From NCBI RefSeq assembly GCF_001482285.1, contig NZ_LOEP01000007.1:62001-126000 (forward strand): a stretch of 64,000 bases of DNA, read 5' to 3'. The DNA is from Haloferax sp. Q22 (GTDB taxonomy: Archaea; Halobacteriota; Halobacteria; Halobacteriales; Haloferacaceae). The position numbers were made by a program, and so were the translations under genes. Under the pieces are notes generated by a model that had not been told where the DNA came from, did not search any database, and saw nothing but the letters and a program-made list of their open reading frames with translations. Shown piece after piece: positions 50,543 to 59,096 of the stretch; within the stretch, counting starts at the first letter, position 1; each line of letters opens with the position of its first letter.

Positions 50543-51148
50543 TCAGTCGCGTTCGAACGGGTCGCGCTCGGGGAGTTCGTCGTCGAGGACGGCCGCCGCG
50601 GCGTCGACGAACGCGTCGTGCGCCGACAGCGCCTCGCGGAGCGCCTCGTAGTAGGCGACAGTGTCGCCCGCGAGGAAGTGCGAGTCGACGCGCCAGAGCG
50701 TCCGCCCGGTGCCGAACTCGCCGGCCGGGAAGTCGTCGTGTTCGTCGCGCACCTCGTCGAGTGCCGCGATGAGTCGCTCGCGAAGCGCCGCGTACGGCGA
50801 GTCGCCCGAGAAGTCGGCGTCGCCGTGGATACCGTCTTCGAGGTGGAGTTCGAGTCGGAACTGTCCGCGCTGGAGGGCGCGCGGCGTCGGGTAGTGTTCG
50901 AAGTGGAGGTCGTAGCCGCGGTCGCGGCCGCGCTCCCACGCCGTAGGGGTGACGCGGCCCCACGGCTTCCCCGAGTCGAGGGCGTGCCACGTGTGGGGAC
51001 CCTCCGGGGGCGAGGCGCGGAGGTAGTCGGCCCACTCGTACTGGAGGACCTCCCGAGCGAGCTTCGCTACGGCGTCACGGGTCGCATCGACCTGTAGCTC
51101 GTAGTCCAAATAGAAGCTCGTTTCATCCGCGGTGTCCGGGCCGTTCAT
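50543..51148 (-). CDS. conserved haloarchaeal protein, function unknown
   Basis: 201 residues, soluble and acidic. Conserved-looking segments are SFYLDYELQVDATRDAVAKL, HTWHALDSGKPWGRVTPTAW and LWRVDSHFLAGDTVAYYEAL. The fold is probably alpha/beta with aromatic-rich strands. A TATA-like tctttatcc sits 27 nt upstream of ATG 51148 (leaderless). An aaggaggt directly touching the ATG is too close to act as a normal ribosome site. No link to the neighbouring surface genes is apparent. Confidence 0.75.
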   Translation of the reverse strand: MNGPDTADETSFYLDYELQVDATRDAVAKLAREVLQYEWADYLRASPPEGPHTWHALDSGKPWGRVTPTAWERGRDRGYDLHFEHYPTPRALQRGQFRLELHLEDGIHGDADFSGDSPYAALRERLIAALDEVRDEHDDFPAGEFGTGRTLWRVDSHFLAGDTVAYYEALREALSAHDAFVDAAAAVLDDELPERDPFERD

Positions 51149-51212
51149 ACCTCCTTGCTAGACGCCCACACGGATAAAGATTCGACACAGGCTCCGGAGG
51201 GCCCGTGTTCGC

Positions 51213-52118
51213 TCAGCCCTCGCGCCGCGCCCGGCGTCCGAACCCGAACAGGAGCGCCGCGATGGCGGTGACCGCGGGAGCGACGCCGAAGCCGGGGATG
51301 CCGGTCCCCGTGGTCCGGCGCTCGGTCGTCTCGGTCGCGGTCGCGGACTGCGTGTCTGTCGTGCTGGCGGTCGTCGAACCGCTATCGGCCGTCGTCGGAC
51401 TCGCGGGCGACGCGGTTGACGTTGGGGACTCCGCCGCCGACTCGGTTGTCGCGGGCTGGTCGGTCGCATCGCCCGACTCGTCGTCCGCGTCGGAATCACC
51501 GTCCGACCCGGAGTCCGAACCGTCATCGGTGTCGTCGCCAGCGTCGTCCGAGTCACCGGTGTCGTCGTCGGTGTCCCCGTCACCGCCACCGCTGGAACCC
51601 CCGCCGCCGGCCGACTCCGAGACCGAGAGGTCGAGTCCCGACGTGTCAGTGACGGTGTAGGCGTTGCCGTCCTCGTCGCCGAGGGCGGTCACGGATACGT
51701 CGAGCGCGCCGTCACCGGTGGCGTCGGCGGTTTCGACGGTGACGGTCGCGATGGTCACCGAACCGGTGTCGTCGGTGTCGAGGCCGACGACGCGAACCGA
51801 GGCGACCGTGTGCTCGGTGTCGTACGACACGTCCCGTAGTCGCGGGTCGGTGCCGTCGGGCGTGGCGACCTCGGCGATGCGACCAACCGACGCGTCGTCG
51901 AGTTCGACCGTCAGGTTGTACGCGCCGACGCCGGCGTCGACGCTGTCGACGACGATGTCGAACGTCCGCGTCGAGTCGGGTTCGACGGTCGCCGCGTCGG
52001 TGTCGAAGCCGACGGTCGTGTCGGTCGCGGCGAGCGCGGGCGGCGCGACGGCACTCAGACAGACGAGCGCCGCGAACACCACGAGTGCGGCTCGGTCGGG
52101 CAGCTTCGTCTTACGCAT
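51213..52118 (-). CDS. cohesin-domain surface anchor with PGF-CTERM
   Basis: 301 residues. Signal peptide (ALVVFAALVCLSAVAPPALA), cohesin-like domain (about 32-165: ATVEPDSTRTFDIVVDSVDA, GVGAYNLTVELDDASVGRIA, SVTIATVTVET, TALGDEDGNAYTV), a long Gly/Ser then Asp/Ser/Thr linker (about 170-270), and the PGF-CTERM signal GIPGFGVAPAVTAIAALLFG with basic end RRARREG. Its ATG overlaps the last codons of the upstream nucleotidase/dockerin gene (ATGCGTAA, 52111-52118), so anchor and dockerin protein are made by coupled translation. This is the clearest cohesin/dockerin pairing in the window. Confidence 0.9.
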   Translation of the reverse strand: MRKTKLPDRAALVVFAALVCLSAVAPPALAATDTTVGFDTDAATVEPDSTRTFDIVVDSVDAGVGAYNLTVELDDASVGRIAEVATPDGTDPRLRDVSYDTEHTVASVRVVGLDTDDTGSVTIATVTVETADATGDGALDVSVTALGDEDGNAYTVTDTSGLDLSVSESAGGGGSSGGGDGDTDDDTGDSDDAGDDTDDGSDSGSDGDSDADDESGDATDQPATTESAAESPTSTASPASPTTADSGSTTASTTDTQSATATETTERRTTGTGIPGFGVAPAVTAIAALLFGFGRRARREG

Positions 52119-55100
52119 CCGTGGAGGCGAACAGCCGCTGTACGTCGCCCACGTCGACGCGGCCGTCGTCGTTGAGGTCGAACGCGGGGGTGCTCGACTG
52201 GACGGCGTCCGCGTCGCGGTGGGCGAACAGCGCCTGCGCGTCTACGACGTCCACGCTGCCGTCGCCGTTCACGTCCTCGAAGGCGCCGTCGCCGTCGTGG
52301 TCGGCCATCGCGCGGCCGTTGCCGGTGATGTCACCGGGTTCGACGCCGACCGCGCGGTTGTCGATGCGCGACACCGCGTAGGCCGTGCCGTTGGAGTCGT
52401 AGGTCGCCGTGGGGGTCAGTTCGAGTGCGGTCGAACCGTCGAGCGCGACGCCTTCGACCGTCACGGTCGCGAGGACCTGCGAGTCGTTCGCGTCGCCGTC
52501 GGCGTCGATGCCGGCGGCCTCGATGCGGACCGCACTGCCGTCGTCGCTGATATTGATCGCCGAGAACCCGGGTTCGTCGTGGAACTGCACGTCCGTGATG
52601 CGGGCCACGCTCGAATCACCCACCGTGAGCGTCAGTTCGTACGCACCGACGCCGTCGGCGGCGTCACTCGCGGTGATATCGAACGTCCGGGTGTCGCCGA
52701 GGGGGACGGACTGGCCGTCCGAGCCGACCGCGAGCGCGACGCCGTCTGCCGGTTCAGGTGTCGGGTCGGGCGTCGTCGCCTCGCCGTCGAGGTCGGCGTT
52801 CAGCACCGCCGAATCGAAGTTCTCGTACTGACTCGAATACGCGCTGTCGGTGTAGTCGACGTAGAGGTCGACGCCCGAGTCCGCCGCAGTCACCGACGGC
52901 CCGAAGGCGTCGAGGTCGCTCGTCGACACCGTGACCGTGACGGTGCCGCTCGCGCCGTCGTAGGTGACGTTCGTCGTCTCGACGTAGCCGCCGTTGCGGT
53001 CGGCGAAGGCGGCGGTTCCGCTCACGCCGGCCACTCGCGAGGGCGCGTCGATGGTGACCGTCGTCTGGCCGTCGTCGCTCGTCACGTCGACCGCGTCGGC
53101 GTCAACTGCCGTGTCGACCCGGCGCATCCGGTCGTCGGACTCGGTGTCGACTTCGGCGGCCGCGATGGTCGAGCGGTTCTGCAGGTAGCCGATGACACCG
53201 TCGGCCATCGTCGTCTCGTTCAGGACCGCGACGCGTGGCTTGTCGCCGAGCGGGTAGCCGCTGCCGCCGTCGGCGATGTAGGAGTTGGTCGCCAGTGTGT
53301 ACGTCGCCGAATCGTTGACGGGTTCGCCGTTCACCGTGAGGTCGCGAATCGTCGCGTCGCCCTCGCCGGGCGACGAGCTATCGCTGTGGGGTACCCACTC
53401 GAAGGTGACGCCGCTGACCTGCTGTTGGGTCTGGGTGCCGTACTGGTTGTCCATCTGCAGCGGTGTGATTTGGCTCTTGACGACCTCTCGGAGCTCCGCG
53501 CCGGTCACCTCGACCACGACGATGTGGTTGCCGAACGAGAGCGTCGAGGTGACCATCCCGCGGGTGATGTTGAACTCCTCGCCCGCGCCGTACTCGCTTG
53601 GGTAGAGCGTGTCGCGGATGCCGCCGGCGTTCGTCACGGCCACGTCGGCACCGGTGTAGCCGCGGACGCCGTCGGTGACGAGGTGACCTGTCGCGGAGTC
53701 GTCGGTGTAGCTGGAGCCGACGCCCGTGTGCTCGGGCATGACCGCCGTCGCGAGTTCCGTGTTGAGATAGTCCTCGCGGAGCGGGTTGATGTACGTCTGC
53801 CACGAGTCGTTTCGCGGGATGTCGGTCGTCACGTCGACGAGTTCGCCGGAGGCGTCGGTGACGCTCCCGTTATCGACGGTCAGTTCCATCCGCATGATGG
53901 CGTTGGCCTTCCCGGTGGTCTCGCCGATGAGGACACCGTTGGTGGTCTGCGGCGGGTAGCGCTGTTGGTCGTCGCCGGAGACGAGCGCGTCGATGCCGTC
54001 GACGTTCCGCGCGAGGTCCTTCGAGTCCGGAATGCCGACCGGGGCCAGCGCGACGACCACGTCCACGTCCTCCTCGTTTCGGAGCGTGTCGACGGTCCGC
54101 TGGGCGGCGGTCGTCGGGTCGACGACGGTGTAGCCGTTGCGCTCGATGACGCCGTCGGTCTTGGCGTTGATGGCCTCGTCGGTCAGGCCGAAGAAGCCGA
54201 CTGTCACGCCGCCGCGCTCGACGACGGTGTAGTTCTGCGTCCCGGGGAGGTTCTCACCCGTCTCCTCGTCGACGACGTTGGCGAGGAGCCACGGGTAGGT
54301 CGACTCGTTGGCGATGGCCTCGAAGACGGCGAAGTCGTTCGTGCCCGCGTCCTCGTCGTAGTCGAGTTCGTGGTTCTGGACGACTTCGGCGTCGGGGTCG
54401 ATGAGGTTCATGGCCGTCACCGGCGGCTCGTAGCCGTGTTCTAAGCCGTCGTAGTTGCGGAGGGCGTGCGGGCTGAGTTCGTCGCCACCGCCGGCCACGA
54501 AGACGGGGCCGGAGGCGTTCGCGCGCTCACGGTTGATGAGCGTAATCATCCGGCCGAGCTTGTCGTCGCCGGAGCCGGCGGCCGCCTTGCCGATGTCGTT
54601 GAAGCTGACGAGCGTGATGGTCGTCGCGTTCGCGCCGGCGGTGTCGTTGCCGGCGTCGCCGTCGTCACCGCCCGCGGGGGCGGTCAGGTTCGTCACCGAT
54701 GTGGGCTGAATCTTGTACTCCTCGAAACTGTAGAACACCGGTCCCTCGATGGCGTCGGCGGTGCTGCCGACCTCCGAGGGCGTGGTGTCGTCGCCCGTCG
54801 TCACGTCGTCGATGGCGACCGGCCCGGAGCCGTCGGTGACGGCCCACTCGCCGTACTGGCCGGGCGTCGCCGTGACTTCCACGTCGCGCACGCTGACGAG
54901 CACGCTCTCGTAGGCCTCTTGGGAGACGTTTTCCGTCGCGAGGGCGGTCGCCTCGGGAACCGACCCGCTTCCGGTCGTCGACAACGAGGCGCTGTCGTTT
55001 GTCAGGTCGAGTTGGGTCAGCCCGTAGTACTCGGTGACGGGCGCATCGACGCGCACCTCGTCGCCAGGGTTCGCATCTGACGACCCGCCCGCGTAAACGT

Positions 55101-55443
55101 AGACCGCGCTGTGGCGTACGTCTGCCGCGGAGGCGTTCTGCAGGAAGAAGCCGTCGGCGTTCGTCGCGGTCACCGTCCCGGTGACGTTGACGAACTGCCC
55201 CGCGTAGGCCGAGGCGTCGCCGTCGGACGTGTTCGACTGGAGTTCGGTGATGGTCACGGCCGCCGGCGCGGACGCGTTCATCGCCGACTGGACGTTCGAA
55301 TCGAGTGCGCTCGCGTCCTCCCCCGCCGCGACGCCCGCCGCACCGGCGGGGAACGTCGCGGTCGTGAGTACTAACACCAGTAGCACCGTTACAGTACGAT
55401 TGAGAGTTGTCTGTGGTGGTGTGTGCGGAGGCACATCAGTCCG
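52111..55443 (-). CDS. secreted 5'-nucleotidase-like protein with OB-fold, cohesin and dockerin modules
   Basis: About 1110 residues from GTG 55443 (GTG 55431 also possible; an ATG at 55551 gives an implausible leader). Signal peptide (TVTVLLVLVLTTATFPAGAA), an ExeM/NucH-like OB-fold domain (about 55-240), metallophosphatase domain (about 250-530), 5'-nucleotidase C-terminal domain (about 535-740), a beta unit, cohesin-like module (about 890-1025; GVGAYELTLTVGDSSVARIT) and dockerin (about 1040-1105; DHDGDGAFEDVNGDGSVDVV, DLNDDGRVDVGDVQRLF). In the phosphatase, motif II (GGGDELS) and NHE (QNHELDYDED) are kept, but the DxH, the LSH and the GHxH histidines are replaced (FNDIGKA, ALAPVG, SGDDQQ). 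Activity is therefore uncertain. It is coupled to the cohesin anchor gene. Confidence 0.88.
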   Translation of the reverse strand, partial: RTDVPPHTPPQTTLNRTVTVLLVLVLTTATFPAGAAGVAAGEDASALDSNVQSAMNASAPAAVTITELQSNTSDGDASAYAGQFVNVTGTVTATNADGFFLQNASAADVRHSAVYVYAGGSSDANPGDEVRVDAPVTEYYGLTQLDLTNDSASLSTTGSGSVPEATALATENVSQEAYESVLVSVRDVEVTATPGQYGEWAVTDGSGPVAIDDVTTGDDTTPSEVGSTADAIEGPVFYSFEEYKIQPTSVTNLTAPAGGDDGDAGNDTAGANATTITLVSFNDIGKAAAGSGDDKLGRMITLINRERANASGPVFVAGGGDELSPHALRNYDGLEHGYEPPVTAMNLIDPDAEVVQNHELDYDEDAGTNDFAVFEAIANESTYPWLLANVVDEETGENLPGTQNYTVVERGGVTVGFFGLTDEAINAKTDGVIERNGYTVVDPTTAAQRTVDTLRNEEDVDVVVALAPVGIPDSKDLARNVDGIDALVSGDDQQRYPPQTTNGVLIGETTGKANAIMRMELTVDNGSVTDASGELVDVTTDIPRNDSWQTYINPLREDYLNTELATAVMPEHTGVGSSYTDDSATGHLVTDGVRGYTGADVAVTNAGGIRDTLYPSEYGAGEEFNITRGMVTSTLSFGNHIVVVEVTGAELREVVKSQITPLQMDNQYGTQTQQQVSGVTFEWVPHSDSSSPGEGDATIRDLTVNGEPVNDSATYTLATNSYIADGGSGYPLGDKPRVAVLNETTMADGVIGYLQNRSTIAAAEVDTESDDRMRRVDTAVDADAVDVTSDDGQTTVTIDAPSRVAGVSGTAAFADRNGGYVETTNVTYDGASGTVTVTVSTSDLDAFGPSVTAADSGVDLYVDYTDSAYSSQYENFDSAVLNADLDGEATTPDPTPEPADGVALAVGSDGQSVPLGDTRTFDITASDAADGVGAYELTLTVGDSSVARITDVQFHDEPGFSAINISDDGSAVRIEAAGIDADGDANDSQVLATVTVEGVALDGSTALELTPTATYDSNGTAYAVSRIDNRAVGVEPGDITGNGRAMADHDGDGAFEDVNGDGSVDVVDAQALFAHRDADAVQSSTPAFDLNDDGRVDVGDVQRLFASTDA

Positions 55444-55965
55444 CACCGAGGCGGGTGTGATAACCGCTGGTAAGTGTGTTATATAGGTGACAGAACTGCG
55501 ATAGAGAGGTTCGTATGCCGTGGTTCGGTTCGGCTCCGCCTCGGTGGACACAAGCCGACGTCATCGCGCGGCGACCCCAGTGCGAGTCGCTGGGCACTCA
55601 CGGAGTGATGGTGGTACGTACTTCCGGTAGCTCCGATAGGTATATTTAAACCCACTGGCCGATTGCGTACCAGTTGAGAACGGTTTCCACCTTCTCGATT
55701 CGGTGGTCGTTCCATCGCAAAATCGTTCTCCATTCCCCTTCAGCAAGGATATACTATCAGTAGCTTCGAGTGGTACCTACTATCCAAATCTATATCACTC
55801 TCCACCGAAACAACGAGTACGAGGGCGAGAAAGTCACCACCTGTGACTGGTTACTTGATTCTCGTTCTCGTTCCATCCTCCCCCCATCTGGGGGGCCCCA
55901 CCACCGCTTGACAACTCGGCGACACGACAACACGAACGAGGTAGCGCCGGCGCTCGTCCGCAAGT
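55444..55965. other. intergenic region with two minus-strand TATA boxes and a GC hairpin
   Basis: 522 bases without a convincing gene. A TATA box (cctatataacac, minus strand) is centred near 55483, about 40 nt before GTG 55443. A second, near-perfect box (TTTAAATATA, minus strand, 55641-55650) lies farther upstream and is also palindromic enough to serve the plus strand. A hairpin CCCCCC-atct-GGGGGG is at 55880-55895, just beyond the 3' end of the HTH regulator gene. Confidence 0.55.
55880..55895. terminator. C6/G6 hairpin after the HTH regulator gene
   Basis: A perfect 6-bp all-G/C stem with a 4-nt loop lies about 70 bp beyond the minus-strand regulator stop at 55966. There is no clear T-run, so its role in termination is a guess. 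Confidence 0.3.
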
Positions 55966-57303
55966 TCACTCAGTCCCTTCGACGAGCGCGGCATGTACTC
56001 GCGTTCGAACGTCGTCGGCGCTCGCCGCCGACGCGTCGCGCCGCGCCATCCGTCCGGTGACGAGATCGAGAAGGTCGAGCGCAGTCAGCACCTCGCGAAC
56101 GTCGGTGCGGTCGAGGCCGAGACGGCGCTCGACTTCGTACAGCGTCTTCGCGCCCGAGACGGCCGCACACACGTCTTCGGTCGAGCAGTCGAGCGAAGAC
56201 ACCGACGCGGGAAGCGGCGGAAGGGCGGTCACGGTCGACGCGCCCTCGGTCGTCGTCGGCTTGTCGGTCTCGTCGTCTGGCTCCGTATCCGTGGCCGGAT
56301 CCGTTTCAGACTGCGGCTCCGACTCCGACCCCGGCTTCGACACCGACTTCGACTCGTCGTTCGTGTCGGCCTCGTCGTTACCTGGCGTGTCACGTTCCGC
56401 CGCCGTGTTGCCGGCCTCTTCACCACCCGACCCGGGAGACAGTGCCGTCTCGCTCGCGCGGTCCCCGTCGGAGCTGCTCGGGTCGGGGTGCTGTGGCTCG
56501 TCGCCCGACTCGATCGCGTCAGTCGTCGACGCCGGTTCGGTCGACGGACCGTACGACTCCGGTTCGTGAATCCCATGTTGAATCATCTGGTTGCGGACGG
56601 TCTGGGGAGTCACGTCGACGCCGAGCGCGTCGGTCATCTCCTTGAACGTCTCGCAGGCCTCGTACGCCTCTCGAAGCCGAACGGGGTCGTGATGCGCCGG
56701 CACCGAGTCGGCGTCTGCCTTGGCGTCCGCGTCTGGCTCCGTGTCCGTGCTGGTGTCCGGGGCCATGTCCGTATCCGTATCCGGACTCGTCTCTGTATCC
56801 GCCTCAACGGAGCCGTCCGACGATGCCGGTGTAGGCTGGTCGTCCTCCGACAGCTCGTCTCTTCCCGTCGAGATCGCAAACTCCATCGTCGGTGGCGACA
56901 CGACCGATGCGACAGGGGCGCTGCCCCCCGAGCCACGCGCCCCGGAGCCGTCGGCTCGGGCGACCGGCGCGTCCGCCGGCTCGGGATCGCCGTCAGTGGC
57001 GCCGTGCTCAGCCGGTGCCGATTCCTTTCCGGCATCTTCGGTCGCTGGGGGAGCGAGCGCCACGTCGAGGTCGAGTCGAAGCCGGCCGTCGGTCATCGAC
57101 GCCGCCGGCGACGACACGGAGAGTCGGTCCGGGTCGACCGCGCACTCCGACGCGAGATCGTACTCGACGGTGACCGAAGCCACGACCTCTCCGTCGGTCG
57201 AGTCACCTTCGCTCGTCAGCTCAAGTCCGCGAACCGTTCCCGTCGTCTCCGAAAACTGTTCGAGAACCGCCGTGAGTTCTCGGACGTTTCTCACCACTTC
57301 CAT
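55966..57303 (-). CDS. DNA-binding regulator with two HTH-like segments and acidic linkers
   Basis: 445 residues. An N-terminal region of about 90 residues is beta-rich (MEVVRNVRELTAVLEQFSET). Long Asp/Thr/Ser/Glu linkers follow, one with TDTDMAPDTSTDTEPDADAK. A helix-turn-helix-like segment is at about 210-250 (REAYEACETFKEMTDALGVD, TPQTVRNQMIQHGIHEPESY) and a C-terminal winged-helix-like segment at about 385-435 (YEVERRLGLDRTDVREVLTA). This arrangement suggests a transcription regulator; target and ligand are unknown. It is divergent from the receiver-PAS regulator gene over an A/T-rich region, so it may control itself or that gene. A TATA-like attatatg lies about 31 nt upstream of the ATG. 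Confidence 0.75.
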   Translation of the reverse strand: MEVVRNVRELTAVLEQFSETTGTVRGLELTSEGDSTDGEVVASVTVEYDLASECAVDPDRLSVSSPAASMTDGRLRLDLDVALAPPATEDAGKESAPAEHGATDGDPEPADAPVARADGSGARGSGGSAPVASVVSPPTMEFAISTGRDELSEDDQPTPASSDGSVEADTETSPDTDTDMAPDTSTDTEPDADAKADADSVPAHHDPVRLREAYEACETFKEMTDALGVDVTPQTVRNQMIQHGIHEPESYGPSTEPASTTDAIESGDEPQHPDPSSSDGDRASETALSPGSGGEEAGNTAAERDTPGNDEADTNDESKSVSKPGSESEPQSETDPATDTEPDDETDKPTTTEGASTVTALPPLPASVSSLDCSTEDVCAAVSGAKTLYEVERRLGLDRTDVREVLTALDLLDLVTGRMARRDASAASADDVRTRVHAALVEGTE

Positions 57304-57326
57304 ATGAGTGTGTCAACTTCGTCACA

Positions 57327-57341
57327 TGGCATATAATTTAT
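57327..57341 (-). promoter_or_regulatory. TATA box of the HTH regulator gene
   Basis: Minus-strand aaattatatgcc is centred about 31 nt upstream of ATG 57303, within an A/T-rich divergent promoter region that extends to about 57380. Confidence 0.5.
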
Positions 57342-57460
57342 TGCCGCCGACGTTATCTAGTAGTATATATTCTATACATACCTCAGTTGTCTTGCTCCCG
57401 ACGCTGAGCGACCGGAACGGTCCCCGGCGCACGGTCGCTGAGTGCAACTGTCGCCGTGGC

Positions 57461-57471
57461 TGTTTTTATCA
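57461..57471 (+). promoter_or_regulatory. TATA box of the receiver-PAS-PAS gene
   Basis: gtttttatcac is centred 28 nt before ATG 57495, which fixes this ATG as a leaderless start in preference to an upstream start at 57456 that would lie before the promoter. Confidence 0.6.
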
Positions 57472-57494
57472 CTTTGTGGCAACATCACATACGC

Positions 57495-58661
57495 ATGGAC
57501 GTGTCTCCGCTCCACGATATCGCTCCGTTTAGCACCGAGCGGCGTGCAATGCGAATCCTGTTGGTCGACGATAACGAGTCCATGGTGGAGCTGTCCGCGA
57601 CCTTTCTCGCACGCGAACTCGACGACATCGAGACGGGGACGTACACCGACCCGGTGTCGGCGCTCGACGAACTCACTGACGGCGCGTACGACTGCGTCGT
57701 GAGCGACTACGACATGCCGGTGATGGATGGGCTCGAACTCCTCACGGCGGCGCGCGAGCGGGGCATCGAGATTCCCTTCGTCCTCTTTACCGGGAAGGGA
57801 AGCGAAGAGATCGCGAGTCGCGCTATCTCCGCCGGCGTCGACGAGTACCTCCAGAAGGGCGGTCCCGAGGAGTATCCCGTGTTGGCGAACAAGGTCTCGA
57901 ACCTCGTCAAGAAACACCGGGCCGAGCGATACATGCGACGCGGCTTTCTCGCAATCGAATCCGCCGAGGAGGGTATCGGTATCATCGACGGCGACGGCGT
58001 CTACCAGTACATGAACGAGGCGTACGCTGCACTCTACGACCGCGACCGGACCGAACTCATCGGCGAGCATTGGGACATCCTCTACCCGGACCAGGAGGCG
58101 CAGCGCTTCTACGACGAAATCCTCCCGCAACTCGAATCCGAGGGGTCGTGGCGGGGCTTTTCGACCGGCGTCACCAAAGACGGCGAAGCGGTTCCGGAGC
58201 GGCTCGTGTTGACGCAGATGGACGACGGCGGACACGTCTGTATCGTCCAGGAACTCACCGAGGTCGACGCATTGCGCGCGGAGGTCGAACTGAAAAACCG
58301 GGTGCTCGACGCCCTCGACGTCGGCATCGTCGTCATCGACCCTTCGCAGGCCGACAACCCCATCATCTACTGCAACGAGGCGTTCGAGACGCTCACGGGC
58401 CACGACGCCGAGTCGGTGACGGGGCGTAACTACCGGTTCCTCTCGGGACCCGAGACGGACCCCGAAACAGTTGCCGAGATTCAGGCGGCCGTCGACGCCG
58501 GCGAGCCGATTTCGACCGAGATTCGCAACTACGACGCCGACGGCGAGCCCTTCTGGAACCGCCTCGACATCCGCCCGGTTCGGGACGACGACGGCGCACT
58601 TGAGTTCCTCGTCGGCTTCCACCGTGCAGCCGACCGCGACGGCGACGCGGACTCGTCCTGA
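57495..58661 (+). CDS. response regulator with receiver and two PAS domains (Bat-like sensor), LOV-like second PAS
   Basis: 388 residues. The receiver domain (about 18-130) has the acidic pair D25/D26, phosphoacceptor D71 (SDYDMP) and K101 (FTGKG), so it should be phosphorylated. PAS 1 (about 140-250) and PAS 2 (about 262-380) follow. PAS 2 reads NEAFETLTGHDAESVTGRNY and RFLSGPETD, strongly LOV-like, but the adduct-forming cysteine of GRNCRFLQ is Tyr (Y313), so a classical flavin photocycle is not expected. There is no HTH, kinase or output domain; the protein ends soon after PAS 2, so it probably acts by protein contact. Its 3' end is duplicated downstream (58979 onward). Confidence 0.88.
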   Translation: MDVSPLHDIAPFSTERRAMRILLVDDNESMVELSATFLARELDDIETGTYTDPVSALDELTDGAYDCVVSDYDMPVMDGLELLTAARERGIEIPFVLFTGKGSEEIASRAISAGVDEYLQKGGPEEYPVLANKVSNLVKKHRAERYMRRGFLAIESAEEGIGIIDGDGVYQYMNEAYAALYDRDRTELIGEHWDILYPDQEAQRFYDEILPQLESEGSWRGFSTGVTKDGEAVPERLVLTQMDDGGHVCIVQELTEVDALRAEVELKNRVLDALDVGIVVIDPSQADNPIIYCNEAFETLTGHDAESVTGRNYRFLSGPETDPETVAEIQAAVDAGEPISTEIRNYDADGEPFWNRLDIRPVRDDDGALEFLVGFHRAADRDGDADSS

Positions 58662-58757
58662 CGCGGTGGTCGGCAGTCGCCGACGACTTTACTGGAAATA
58701 GTGGGGTGTCGACCCCACGAGTAAGAACTACACTCGCGGCATACGTCAGTTGGAGTC

Positions 58758-58934
58758 ATGTCCCGACGGTCCCGCCTCCAACAGTTCTTGGCCCTCGGTG
58801 CGTTCCTCTTCGCAGTATACTGGTTCGTCGATGGCTCAGCGCTCATCGCGGCCGGATGGGTCATCGTCGGATTACTCAACGTATACACGCTCAGACGCGA
58901 GGCTGAAGCGGAGGACGACGCACTCAACGTGTGA
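58758..58934 (+). CDS. small two-helix membrane protein (copy 1 of tandem pair)
   Basis: 58 residues from ATG 58758. A basic N-terminus (MSRRSRLQQF) leads to two hydrophobic helices (LALGAFLFAVYWFVDGSALI and AAGWVIVGLLNVYTL) and an acidic tail (AEAEDDALNV). The second gene, 59097-59276, is a diverged copy; both genes conserve the central FDG/VDGS...GW...VG...YTL framework, showing selection on the protein. It is probably an inner-membrane protein of unknown role; a promoter upstream was not obvious. Confidence 0.75.
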   Translation: MSRRSRLQQFLALGAFLFAVYWFVDGSALIAAGWVIVGLLNVYTLRREAEAEDDALNV

Positions 58935-59096
58935 CCGCAAACCAACGAGAGGTTGCGCGTCGGTCCGTCGGTAGTCGTTCGACCGCGACGGCGCGGACTC
59001 GTCCTGACGCGGTGGTCGGCCGCCGCCGATAATACTGGAAACGGTGGGGTGTGCGCCGGAGAAGAACTACAATCGCGGCGGTCGCTACTCGAAGCC

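Noticed and set aside
51664-54444. 926-codon open frame antisense to the cohesin and nucleotidase-like genes
   Set aside because: Shadow translation without recognisable domains, crossing two real genes.
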